Shown: in pieces, positions 43,601-50,901 of the stretch | How positions within the stretch are numbered: position 1 is the stretch's first letter | Layout of the letters: each line of letters opens with the position of its first letter | DNA from: Balneolia bacterium | GTDB lineage: Bacteria; Bacteroidota; Rhodothermia; Balneolales; Cyclonatronaceae | Direction: 5' to 3' | DNA: 61,047 bases | Assembly: GCA_022565795.1 (NCBI GenBank) | Contig: JAIUMA010000015.1 | Span: 1 to 61,047 of the forward strand | Notes under the pieces: model-generated | Told to the model about the DNA's origin: nothing | Seen by the model: only the letters and a program-made list of their open reading frames with translations | Databases searched by the model: none | Program-made: the position numbers and the translations under genes

Positions 43601-44487
43601 TTATAGTAGGATGTTAGCGTGGCCGGCACAAGCCCCTTGGTAAATATTTCGGGCACGTAAACGGATTTCCAGCCCTTGGCATAAAGCTGCATAGCGGTAT
43701 GCATATCTTCAGAAAGCCCCGCAGCATGGCCACCAATGGAGTCGAGCGCTTTACGGCGGAATATGCAGTTTGCCCCGATTGCGTTTACGGTCCCGTACGA
43801 GTTCATGGTCATCATCACCGGACCATAGAAGTGGAAGGTCTGCTCCGCGGCCGCTTTGGCAACCCTGGATTCATCCACATTGTAGTACGCCTGCACCGAT
43901 TGTACGAATCCGATTTTATCATCTTCGAAGTACGGAAGTATATCCTCGAGAAAATTTTCTTTCGGCACGTGATCCGGATCGAGAATCAGGCAGATATCAC
44001 CCGTTGCCTGCTTCAGCGCGTTGTTTATATTTCCGGCTTTTGCGTTTATCCGGTTGTCTCTGGTAACGTGAACAATTCCGTGCTGCTTGCAAAACTCCTT
44101 GAGGTGCGCATCATTGGCCTCATCGCACAGATAGGTGGTATGCGGATACCTCATGCGCTTGATGGCGAGAAGCGTGTTCTCAATCATATCATACGGCTCA
44201 CCCGGAAAGTAAGTGGTGAGCACGTCTACGGTGAGGTTTTTCGTCAGCACCGGCTTTTCGGGTACGGAAATATCCCAGTAGTGATACCAGATGTAAATCA
44301 CACGAAAGCTATCGAACCCAAGGAGGGCAATAAGCAGCCAGTAGAGCAGCTTATAATCCATAAATTCGGGCGCCAGAAACCAGTAAAAAAAGTTGATCAT
44401 GCTCAGCAGCCCGAAAACAATCAGGATTCTGAGCGTAAGCTTTTCTCTCAGCGTCGGTTTTTTTATGATGGTTCCGTTAGTGCTCAA
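40621..44487 (-). CDS. GT2 polysaccharide synthase fused to GH26-like and second TIM-barrel hydrolase-like domains
   Basis: A 1288-residue fusion. Two helices (about 20-68) lead into a cytoplasmic GT2 synthase domain with D122 (CDEAND), DPDH (170-173), SED (259-261) and QQLKW (297-301), the cellulose-synthase signature with Lys in the Arg position of QxxRW. Further helices run to about 490, and after a basic stretch a last helix (525-542) leads out. Then a GH26-like domain (about 560-850): RFAHEFDNPFYPWY with acid/base E679, NVIWIWNPW, and nucleophile E784 in IAEFGT. A Ser/Asn/Glu-rich linker (868-917) joins a second TIM barrel (about 918-1180) with WNIQND and FSEI (E1121), then an Ig-like end. 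The start is TTG in a TTGA overlap with the upstream hydrolase gene. I infer synthesis plus trimming of a beta-glycan. Confidence 0.85.
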   Translation of the reverse strand: MSTNGTIIKKPTLREKLTLRILIVFGLLSMINFFYWFLAPEFMDYKLLYWLLIALLGFDSFRVIYIWYHYWDISVPEKPVLTKNLTVDVLTTYFPGEPYDMIENTLLAIKRMRYPHTTYLCDEANDAHLKEFCKQHGIVHVTRDNRINAKAGNINNALKQATGDICLILDPDHVPKENFLEDILPYFEDDKIGFVQSVQAYYNVDESRVAKAAAEQTFHFYGPVMMTMNSYGTVNAIGANCIFRRKALDSIGGHAAGLSEDMHTAMQLYAKGWKSVYVPEIFTKGLVPATLTSYYKQQLKWSRGTLELLVSVLPKLFSKFTWRQRIHFGILPLHYLSGLVVLICLLIPIISLFAAATPWKGNIINFGFIVTPVLASVLAIRLFVQRWVMHKSEWGTHFLGGLLQACTWWIFVIGFVYTIIRKKVPYLPTPKEDNERTSWIILMPNIIVGVISIVAIFYGLSIDLTPFSMFMSGFALLNAGFMFYTLVFAFEKPKPVKPTFEFPEPKKTIVTTGKYMMFSTWQKAALPLVILISAIAIGFYYQAEYVKWEGVQAEPQEKNVINYIGIFAPEFDDGITSLEIVRNISDEIDENFDIISFYLAWDKDLDEQFPAAMVDSIYINHSIPMITWEPWLNTFENQIEEDDHVYDLIAEGFFDSFIGEFADKLRDLDRPVFLRFAHEFDNPFYPWYMSGDEAGPKFRAAWIHAYEIFKEREAHNVIWIWNPWKPENMLAAYPGREYVDWIGLNILDYGTFSEGGSWYDFRQLYQPYHNVLRDLPLTPVVIAEFGTLRGGSDQSSWVENAFDAIENNFSEIKSVVYFNSSVDKNWPEGMEPDGYLDWTIPKSDVIKSSFRSKEVPDYVFSAFPALRSDTLRSGSNLESDSSGYSGNLNSNPDSETNSENGDENEVSSSERSSLEGTKGINLKYSNQWRRNYHVLSRRKLMEDFERITNLGFDTIKITGNSIYVHNILNISREFNLDVSYGFWVSSSIDFLYDAERAEKLHESIVREVKQHKDKPHISSWNIQNDVLYNQKDFFHKPELLHQNRAYIIWLNNLIADIKKLDSSRPIILNLEVNLLSLYHSQLLYDNVDGLDYFGLTVKETEHLDWIVRYFKESEKPYVFSEINAQTLVHPMGGSNGRPFFVTSWQDQHESNKLTFDGIIDRKGRARAEYFQLKEYLNDTEAIAANKHIRILKPALAVHSGNFLDYYAKLYDEDEGWVNGSSLDGFSFEWSLVKTDENGNYLAVRDIHSGPNLRLRIPQNHEYFRLLLTVSDGQEIATDLTPLNIPLID

Positions 44488-45815
44488 TGGTTATTCAGTA
44501 CGTAGAATGGAATATTTGTTGAGGCGAAGGTACCATCCTCATTATAGACATAGGCAAAAATCCTGTACGGCCCTTCTCGCAGAGGTGCCCTGAACCTCAC
44601 CTGATTTTCTTCAAAGCCGAGAAAAGTCCCGACTGGGATATAGTTCTCAACCACCAGCTCATGCGTATCACTGTACCACGCTTCAGGGTAAATCTCCCAT
44701 TTCAGAACTAAGCTGTCCGAAGGGTTTTCCTTGAAGAATATCTCAGCCACGCTCGACTCTCCCGGCGATAATATGATGTTGTTTTCCGCTCTGCGTTTAT
44801 TTACGAGCATATACTCCAGACCTGAGGTTGGCACTGGTTCACCAGACTGTTTCCACACGGATTCTATAACCCGTACGCTTTCTGATTTACGGTCGTCTTT
44901 AAATAGGCTGAACCACGTGTGCGTTCGCTCGAGTTTCGAGCCCCAGTAGAAAACGAGCGCGCCAAGGCTGGAGGCCTGCTCATTCGCTTTCATCAGTTCA
45001 ATTCTGGAACGGTACAGCTCTGATTTCACAAACGTCGGTGCTTCGATTGGTGACCCCCATGATGTAAACTGAGACTCCCACGGGCCGGTTGGCCCCAACT
45101 CGCTAAAAAAGTATGGACGGGGGCCAAACAGAAACGAGGTCTGTGCCAGATGATCATTCACAAACGCTGTATTCCCAAACGTGTTAAAAGCAATGATATC
45201 TAGGTGAGGCGAGTGAAAGAAAACGCTGCTCATCGTTTTGCGCCCCGCTCCGATTATTGAGGTCGAAACCGGATGATTCGGATCCAGTTCCTGCACCATG
45301 CTCACCAAATCATTGAAAATCCGGATGAAGCTGTTCTTGCGAAAGACAAGCGGATAGTTAATTTCATTGCCCAAATTCCAGATAAGCAGCGCAGGGTGAT
45401 CTTTGTGCTCATTTACTAAATCAGCAATCTCTTGCCTTAACGTCTCGACAACATCACCAGCATACATGTCGTATTCCGTACTGTAGTAAGGCAGCCAGAT
45501 ATCTACAATAACCGCAAGATTATGACGGTGGGCCTCATCAAGCTTTTCACCTATATCATCTGTCGAAAAAATGCGGACTGTGTTTCCACCAACGGAAGCC
45601 AGCTCCTCGAAGTAGGAATCGCCGCCTCCACCCTGTATAATAAATGGCTCGCCGTTGCGAATGAGCTGAAATCCGTTTTCGGTCCGCTCAACATAAACAG
45701 TTCTGTTTTGTTCAGATACACGATATTTGTCCAGACTTCGCAGGTAGAACAAACCGGACACAGCAACAAGAGCAATCAGAGCAATGCCAGAGACGATAAC
45801 TATTTTGAGCTTCAC
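44484..45815 (-). CDS. Membrane-anchored TIM-barrel glycoside hydrolase, GH2/GH5-like
   Basis: A 443-residue protein with one N-terminal helix (about 5-25), so anchored in the inner membrane or a lipid-free signal anchor, facing the periplasm. The TIM barrel starts RNGEPFIIQGGGGDSYFEEL and has the acid/base Glu E151 in WNLGNE and the nucleophile E239 in FFSELGP, the GH2/GH5 clan pattern. A C-terminal Ig-like domain starts near 335 and ends RIFAYVYNEDGTFAST. The start is GTG at 45815. It is first in an operon with the GT2-GH fusion (TTGA overlap), so it probably works on the glycan made by that synthase. Its barrel resembles the C-terminal barrel of the fusion, hinting at duplication. Confidence 0.82.
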   Translation of the reverse strand: MKLKIVIVSGIALIALVAVSGLFYLRSLDKYRVSEQNRTVYVERTENGFQLIRNGEPFIIQGGGGDSYFEELASVGGNTVRIFSTDDIGEKLDEAHRHNLAVIVDIWLPYYSTEYDMYAGDVVETLRQEIADLVNEHKDHPALLIWNLGNEINYPLVFRKNSFIRIFNDLVSMVQELDPNHPVSTSIIGAGRKTMSSVFFHSPHLDIIAFNTFGNTAFVNDHLAQTSFLFGPRPYFFSELGPTGPWESQFTSWGSPIEAPTFVKSELYRSRIELMKANEQASSLGALVFYWGSKLERTHTWFSLFKDDRKSESVRVIESVWKQSGEPVPTSGLEYMLVNKRRAENNIILSPGESSVAEIFFKENPSDSLVLKWEIYPEAWYSDTHELVVENYIPVGTFLGFEENQVRFRAPLREGPYRIFAYVYNEDGTFASTNIPFYVLNNH

Positions 45816-45846
45816 AGATAAAAAAGGATTAAAATATTGCCGGATG

Positions 45847-45877
45847 CAAATTTATAACGGCAATTCGATAGCACTAA
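45847..45877 (-). promoter_or_regulatory. Putative promoter of the GH / GT2-GH operon
   Basis: Minus strand TTA (45877-45875), spacing 20, perfect TAAATTTG (45854-45847). The start near 45840 gives a 25-nt leader before the GTG at 45815. Confidence 0.5.
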
Positions 45878-46019
45878 ATTAATTTTTAAAAACTAATCAT
45901 TTTACTGCTATCAGTACAATTATTATTTATTAACTCCCTGCTTTTTTACAAACAGAAAAGACCGTCTGAATCTATGGTTTTATTTTTGATAGTTGGCGTG
46001 CTTTTCACTCTTTAACTCT

Positions 46020-46601
46020 TTACTCATCCAGATAGGCATCATGCTGGATTTCAATCTCCGTTTCGAGTATCGCCTTCAGATTTTTGAGACCATATTCGTA
46101 GTCTTCGCCAATGCTTTCATTCATGTCAATAAACAAAAGAAGCAGGTTCATCGGGTATGGAAAACTGCTTTCCATTGCCCAGGTTAGCTCAGTGCGGTCT
46201 TCTCCGGCTGCTTCAGTTACCATCCATGCGCGGGCTGTTGCCTCAAATGGCTCCTTGAACCTTAGCTCATGGTCTACCCGACGCCCTTCCTCAATCGCTA
46301 CAATTTCCTGCTCCCCGCTTCCTGCATCCTCATTGCCGGTCCAGGCATACACAAAACCAACCGTACCGTCGATTCCGCTGTACGATTTATTCAAATCGGG
46401 ATCGAGCGTATTCCACTTGGTGAAATTGTCATGATTCTGTACATATTTGATATAGTTAAATACCTCATCAACAGGGCGTTCGATATGCACGGTACGTTCA
46501 ACCTGGAATTCTTTTTCTACAAATAAAGCAGTTATAAGCGGGACAGCAATCAGCAGAACCAGGAAAACCAGAACATAGGTAAGAATACGGGAGACTTTCA
46601 T
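46020..46601 (-). CDS. SRPBCC-family protein with N-terminal membrane anchor
   Basis: A 193-residue protein. One helix at about 5-27 (ILTYVLVFLVLLIAVPLITA) precedes an SRPBCC domain: VERTVHIERPVDEVFNYIKY (about 34-53), FTKWNTLDPD, GTVGFVYAWTGN, TELTWAMESSFPYPMNLLLL and a long C-terminal helix GEDYEYGLKNLKAILE. This follows the bacterial polyketide-cyclase-like group that is often tethered and outward-facing. Ligand unknown. It has its own promoter candidate and is followed by a gap of 204 bp holding the promoter of the GH operon. Confidence 0.8.
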   Translation of the reverse strand: MKVSRILTYVLVFLVLLIAVPLITALFVEKEFQVERTVHIERPVDEVFNYIKYVQNHDNFTKWNTLDPDLNKSYSGIDGTVGFVYAWTGNEDAGSGEQEIVAIEEGRRVDHELRFKEPFEATARAWMVTEAAGEDRTELTWAMESSFPYPMNLLLLFIDMNESIGEDYEYGLKNLKAILETEIEIQHDAYLDE

Positions 46602-46656
46602 TGCAGCACATTCAGTTAGGATTTTATCTCATTGCCCCGCAGGACTTTTCAGATAT

Positions 46657-46690
46657 CAAATATACTATATGAAATGGTCTGTTAAAACAA
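46657..46690 (-). promoter_or_regulatory. Putative promoter of the anchored SRPBCC gene
   Basis: Perfect -7 element TATATTTG (46664-46657 on the minus strand) with TTG (46690-46688) at a spacing of 23. The TTG lies inside the T tract of the preceding terminator (46683-46718), so a terminator and a promoter are packed together. Confidence 0.45.
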
Positions 46691-46718
46691 AGCCCCGTAC
46701 ACGTTTGCGCCGGGGCTT
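46683..46718 (-). terminator. Terminator of the effector-binding-domain gene
   Basis: On the minus strand AAGCCCCG pairs with CGGGGCTT around a 13-nt loop that can pair further (GCGC/GTGT), followed by TTTGTTTT. It lies 24 bp after the stop at 46743. Confidence 0.8.
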
Positions 46719-46742
46719 AAAGTAAGAGTTTGAGCTTATCAG

Positions 46743-47222
46743 CTATTTCGCTACGTAGATATCCACCTCGTTGGCGGCCGTGCCCATGCTGTTCTCATTA
46801 TAGATTTCGTAATCCGGCTCGAAACTTCTTTCGATATCGGAATCCAGAATTTCAGACCATTTCTGACTTACGCTTTCAGGAGACCCGTTTTCAACAGTAA
46901 ACTTATGATAGGCTCCTGCCGGAAGCGTGAACGGTTCAATACCTTTAGGAAGGTTATCATTGTTTTCAACCGGCACAGCCATGTAATAGCGGAATGGATC
47001 CTGGTAAACCGGTGGTCTTCGCGGTCGATAGCTAACAAGAATTATTTGATCACTTATCTTATTCTGAATCTTACCGGCAATGTCTTCATCCTGAAAACGC
47101 TGCCAAATTTCGGCGCGGGCACGATCTGCCTCTTCGCCCGTGCTATTTATGTCGCGACCGAGGTCGATTCCGGCAAGCTTCATTTCAGGCTGGGTAGCCG
47201 CTAAACTCATTTTCTTTTGCAT
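46743..47222 (-). CDS. GyrI-like / effector-binding domain protein
   Basis: A stand-alone protein of 159 residues from the ATG at 47222; a GTG at 47267 would add 15 residues but lacks support. The fold pattern matches the GyrI/AraC effector-binding (SOUL-like) family: a short strand, RARAEIWQRFQDED helix, QIILVSYRPRRPP, then YYMAVPVENNDNLPKGIEPF (the conserved middle) with LPAGAYHKFTVENG, and the closing DYEIYNENS with VDIYVAK. Such domains bind hydrophobic or cationic small molecules, either in regulators or alone. No DNA-binding domain is attached. Ligand unknown. Confidence 0.75.
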   Translation of the reverse strand: MQKKMSLAATQPEMKLAGIDLGRDINSTGEEADRARAEIWQRFQDEDIAGKIQNKISDQIILVSYRPRRPPVYQDPFRYYMAVPVENNDNLPKGIEPFTLPAGAYHKFTVENGSPESVSQKWSEILDSDIERSFEPDYEIYNENSMGTAANEVDIYVAK

Positions 47223-47339
47223 GGTAAATCCGTTGTTTGTTTGGAATTTGAAGGTAATGGGAGTCACTATCTACAAATACGTAATTATTTACCTACTTTC
47301 TCAGATTATATCAGCTAAGAATCCTCAGACTTCACAAGG

Positions 47340-47361
47340 GACGGTTTTGCCGTCATTTTTG
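47340..47361 (+). other. Small hairpin with T run in the wecB leader
   Basis: GACGG (47340-47344) pairs with CCGTC (47350-47354), followed by ATTTTTG. It sits 55-76 bp before the wecB ATG. It could be a weak terminator or attenuator on the plus strand, but the stem is only 5 bp. Confidence 0.25.
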
Positions 47362-47415
47362 TATATTTTGCGCCTTCCATAAGCCGAATTTACCAATTTC
47401 CATTTTAATTACCCG

Positions 47416-48489
47416 ATGAAGGATATCGTCACTATTGTTGGTGCAAGACCACAGTTTGTGAAAGCTGCCGTCGTAAGCAAGGCATTGAGTCGTGCCGGTA
47501 TCACCGAAGAGCTGATTCACACCGGGCAGCATTACGATGCAGCAATGAGCCGGGTGTTTTTTGATGAACTCGGCATACCTGCGCCTGCGGTCAATCTGGA
47601 GACAGGCTCCGGAACGCACGGTAAACAAACCGCCGATATCCTCGAAAAGGTTGAAGACTGGCTTCTTCAGCAGCCGGCACTGCCGAAGGCGCTTATGGTT
47701 TATGGTGATACCAACTCAACCCTGGCCGGAGCCCTTGCCGCTGCAAAGCTTCATATTCCCGTTGTGCACGTAGAGGCCGGCCTGCGCTCATTCAACCGCC
47801 GGATGCCCGAGGAAATCAACCGCGTGATGACCGACCACATTAGTGATTTGCTTTTTTGCAGCTCGGATAATGGCGTAAGTCAGCTTGTGAAAGAGGGAAT
47901 CACCAAAGGAGTGCATAACACAGGCGATGTAATGTATGATGCCGTCCGAATTTTCTCATCATCAGCTGATGATGAAACTCCCGGTCTGTTCAAGGGTGAT
48001 GAGCGCATCACCCTGCCTCCTCAGTTTTACCTCTTCACGCTTCACAGACCTTCCAATACGGACAGCCCGGCGAACCTCCAGAGTATTATGGGTGCAATCC
48101 GGCGGAGCGGGAAAACGGTCGTCTGGCCGGTTCACCCAAGGGTACGTAAGCAGCTTGACGCCATTAGCCTTCCCGAGAATCTGATTACCGTCGAACCACA
48201 GCCCTATTTATCGCTTCTGAAGCTGTTGAGCGCCTGTGAGGGCGTCCTGACCGATTCCGGCGGGCTTCAGAAAGAGGCCTATTGGCTGAAAAAAAGATGC
48301 ATCACCCTGCGCGATGAAACAGAGTGGACCGAGACGCTTGATGGCGGATGGAATCAGCTTGCCGGAGCATATGAAGAGAAAATCCTTGCAGCGATTGATC
48401 AAAAGCCCGGAACACCCTGGAAGCAACTCTACGGTAACGGTCACGCTGCTGACCACATCGCACGAATATTGGGTGAGTTTTTGAGTTGA
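47416..48489 (+). CDS. wecB: UDP-N-acetylglucosamine 2-epimerase (non-hydrolysing)
   Basis: Makes UDP-ManNAc for surface polysaccharides. The 357 residues open VTIVGARPQFVKAA (5-18) and keep HTGQHYD (35-41), YGDTNSTLAGAL with D98 (96-107), HVEAGLRSFNRRMPEE with E120 and E132/133 (118-133), the FTLHRPSN substrate loop, and DSGGLQKEAYW near the C-terminus. All residues expected for catalysis are present. The stop overlaps the TTG start of the next gene (TTGA). The location next to a FemAB/GNAT-like gene and the polysaccharide genes suggests a cell-surface role. Confidence 0.95.
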   Translation: MKDIVTIVGARPQFVKAAVVSKALSRAGITEELIHTGQHYDAAMSRVFFDELGIPAPAVNLETGSGTHGKQTADILEKVEDWLLQQPALPKALMVYGDTNSTLAGALAAAKLHIPVVHVEAGLRSFNRRMPEEINRVMTDHISDLLFCSSDNGVSQLVKEGITKGVHNTGDVMYDAVRIFSSSADDETPGLFKGDERITLPPQFYLFTLHRPSNTDSPANLQSIMGAIRRSGKTVVWPVHPRVRKQLDAISLPENLITVEPQPYLSLLKLLSACEGVLTDSGGLQKEAYWLKKRCITLRDETEWTETLDGGWNQLAGAYEEKILAAIDQKPGTPWKQLYGNGHAADHIARILGEFLS

Positions 48490-49484
48490 GCAATCAGGAC
48501 CTTCATATCGTTAAATTTGAATCGGATCGCTGGAAAGAGTGGGATTCGTTCGTGCTTGCCCAGCGCGACGGAACCGTGTTCCATACCAGCTACTGGCTGC
48601 GGGAACAGCCGGGCATGGAGCCCGAATTTTACGGCCTCTTTTCCGGTGACACGCTCGTTGGTGGCGCCTCTTTCTGTGTGAAGAAAAAATGGGGGATTCG
48701 GATCGTGCCTCAGCCCAAAATCACGCCCTACTACGGTCCTGTTTTCAGCGACTCATTTATGCACAATGGTAATCTAAAAAGCGGCATTCAATTTCTTTTA
48801 GATAAAGTTTTCAGCCGGTTTGACGCCTGTCGCTTTTCCATTCCTCCGCAGGCCGTTCAACTGCGTGAAGCCCTAATCAAGCTTCCTTTTCACGAGACCG
48901 GAAAACGCAGCGTCACCAATCTGCGTACCAACAGAAAAAACGGAGTAGACCCCAACGAGCTAATCGAATCCTACAGCCGGATGTCGCGCCGAAATGATAT
49001 TCGCCGTTCCGTGAGAAAAGGTGTTACCGCTAAAGAAAGCACCGATTGGAACACACTTTATGATCTAACGCTGGAATCATTCCGGATTTCAGATACTCCT
49101 CATCCGCTAAGTAAGGATCATTTTTTAGTTTTGGCGACCAAATTTCACGAACTTGGGCTTTGCACGGGAATTCTGGCATATTCACCCGATGATGTCCCTA
49201 TCGCAGCTGCATGGACACTCTCCGACCGCCACACCTGTTACAACGTTTTGGCAGGGGTGAATCAGGAATACAGAAAACTGAATGGTGGCTCAGTTGCGCT
49301 TCATGCAGCTATCCGAATGGCCCTGGAGCGAAAACTGATTTTCGATTTCGGTGGTTCTATGATGGAGCGCGTAAATACCTATCTGCAGTCCTACGGTCCC
49401 GATGAGTGCTGGTACACCCACTGTCGCTCGGTCGAATCTGCGCGCTTCCGCATGCTTGAGAAAACAGGATTGGTTCGTTTTTAA
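48486..49484 (+). CDS. FemAB/GNAT-like acyltransferase
   Basis: A 332-residue cytoplasmic protein with two tandem GNAT-like halves. The segments GTVFHTSYWLREQPG (about 30-44) and PKITPYYGPVFSD (about 77-89), and the later CYNVLAGVNQEYRKLNGGSV followed by ALHAAIRMA and FDFGGSM are typical of the FemAB/Acetyltransf_6 superfamily, which often adds amino acids or acyl groups to peptidoglycan precursors or sugars. The start is TTG in a TTGA overlap with wecB, so an acyl or aminoacyl transfer to a UDP-ManNAc-derived sugar is a reasonable inference. Substrate not shown. Confidence 0.78.
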   Translation: MSNQDLHIVKFESDRWKEWDSFVLAQRDGTVFHTSYWLREQPGMEPEFYGLFSGDTLVGGASFCVKKKWGIRIVPQPKITPYYGPVFSDSFMHNGNLKSGIQFLLDKVFSRFDACRFSIPPQAVQLREALIKLPFHETGKRSVTNLRTNRKNGVDPNELIESYSRMSRRNDIRRSVRKGVTAKESTDWNTLYDLTLESFRISDTPHPLSKDHFLVLATKFHELGLCTGILAYSPDDVPIAAAWTLSDRHTCYNVLAGVNQEYRKLNGGSVALHAAIRMALERKLIFDFGGSMMERVNTYLQSYGPDECWYTHCRSVESARFRMLEKTGLVRF

Positions 49485-49608
49485 CAGGGTGATGGTATCC
49501 GCGTCGGATTGACTGCATGGGGCTTCCGCCAATTTCCTTATCTTAAGGATTGCTATTTGCGCAGATCACAACAACACTTAATACAAATCATACAAAAGAC
49601 TTTATTTC

Positions 49609-50871
49609 ATGGCTCAGGCTAAGTTTCAAACCCACCACGGAATGGTGGATATTCTTCCCGGAGAATCCGAAAAATGGCAGTATCTCGAACGAATTATCCG
49701 TGAAACAGCAGCCGAGTTTCATTTCAGCGAAATCCGCACGCCCGTTCTCGAGCCAACTGAACTCATCGCCCGCGGTATTGGTCAGCTTACCGACATTGTT
49801 TCAAAAGAGATGTTTTCCTTTTCACGGGGTGAGACCAACTACGTCCTTCGCCCTGAGTGTACTGCCCCCGTAGCCCGTGCATTCGTACAGCATCACCTTG
49901 ATCAGCGCGGCGGTGCACAGAAGTTGTTTTACATTGGCCCCATGTTTCGTGCCGAGCGTCCACAGAAAGGACGTCAGCGCCAGTTTCATCAGTTCGGCGC
50001 TGAGCTAATCGGTACCGATGCGCCCATAGCCGATGTTGAAATCATCCGTTTTATGATGCGGGTCTACGAGAAGATCGGGCTCACCAAAACCACGCTGATG
50101 ATTAACTCCGTGGGTGATCCTGAAAGCCGTGCAGCCTACAAAGCTGCCCTCCAGGACTACTTTCGTCCAAACCTGAGCAAACTAAGTGAGATCTCGCAGC
50201 AGCGTTTCGAAACCAACCCGATGCGTATTCTCGATTCCAAGGAAGAGGAAGATCAGCCTTTTATTGAAGACGCACCACTCATAACGGATTACCTGAATGA
50301 AGCCTGCGCTCAACACTACGCAGAAGTAAAGCAGTACCTGACCGAATCAGAAATCAGCTTCGTTGAAAACCCAAGACTGGTTCGCGGGCTCGATTATTAT
50401 ACCAAAACGGCTTTTGAGCTCATCAGCTCTGATGTCGGCTCACAGGATGCGCTGGGCGGCGGAGGCCGTTACGACCTGCTGATAGAGGAGATTGGCGGCA
50501 AACCCACTCCTGCAGTAGGTTTCGCATCCGGTATGGAGCGCCTGATGATCGCCTGTGAGGCCCTCAATATTCCTCTTGGCAACGAACCCACGCTCGATGT
50601 CTATATCGTTACCCGCGGTGAAGCCGCGCAGCGTTGGGCCATGGGCGCGATAACCCAAATCCGTCGTCTCGGACGCAGCGCTACCATGGATTTTTCCGGC
50701 AAATCGATTAAAGCACAGTTCAAGGACGCCGACAGACAGAACAGTCGCTTTGCTATTGTTGTTGGGGATGATGAGCTTGAATCCGGACAGTTCAACTTTC
50801 GGGATATGAGCGACAGTACCGAAACGCCAAAGTCACTTGCAGAAATACTCGACATACTGCGCCCGGCTTAA
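49609..50871 (+). CDS. hisS: Histidyl-tRNA synthetase
   Basis: A class II synthetase of 420 residues. It shows the N-terminal GMVDILPGESEKWQYLE (about 8-24), motif 1 with IRTPVLEPTELIARGIGQLT, motif 2 FRAERPQKGRQRQFHQFG (about 111-128), the histidine-A region LVRGLDYYTKTAFELI (about 256-271), motif 3 GGGGRYDLLIEE with GFASGMERL, and the C-terminal anticodon-binding domain from about 325. Full length with all catalytic motifs. Independent of the upstream FemAB-like gene (124 bp gap). Confidence 0.96.
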   Translation: MAQAKFQTHHGMVDILPGESEKWQYLERIIRETAAEFHFSEIRTPVLEPTELIARGIGQLTDIVSKEMFSFSRGETNYVLRPECTAPVARAFVQHHLDQRGGAQKLFYIGPMFRAERPQKGRQRQFHQFGAELIGTDAPIADVEIIRFMMRVYEKIGLTKTTLMINSVGDPESRAAYKAALQDYFRPNLSKLSEISQQRFETNPMRILDSKEEEDQPFIEDAPLITDYLNEACAQHYAEVKQYLTESEISFVENPRLVRGLDYYTKTAFELISSDVGSQDALGGGGRYDLLIEEIGGKPTPAVGFASGMERLMIACEALNIPLGNEPTLDVYIVTRGEAAQRWAMGAITQIRRLGRSATMDFSGKSIKAQFKDADRQNSRFAIVVGDDELESGQFNFRDMSDSTETPKSLAEILDILRPA

Positions 50872-50901
50872 CATTCACACACTGCATCTTATTAGCTTGC
50901 C

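Noticed and set aside
43699-44505. A 268-residue open frame opposite the GT2 domain
   Set aside because: It lies fully within the clearly conserved GT2-GH gene on the other strand and shows no conserved motif.
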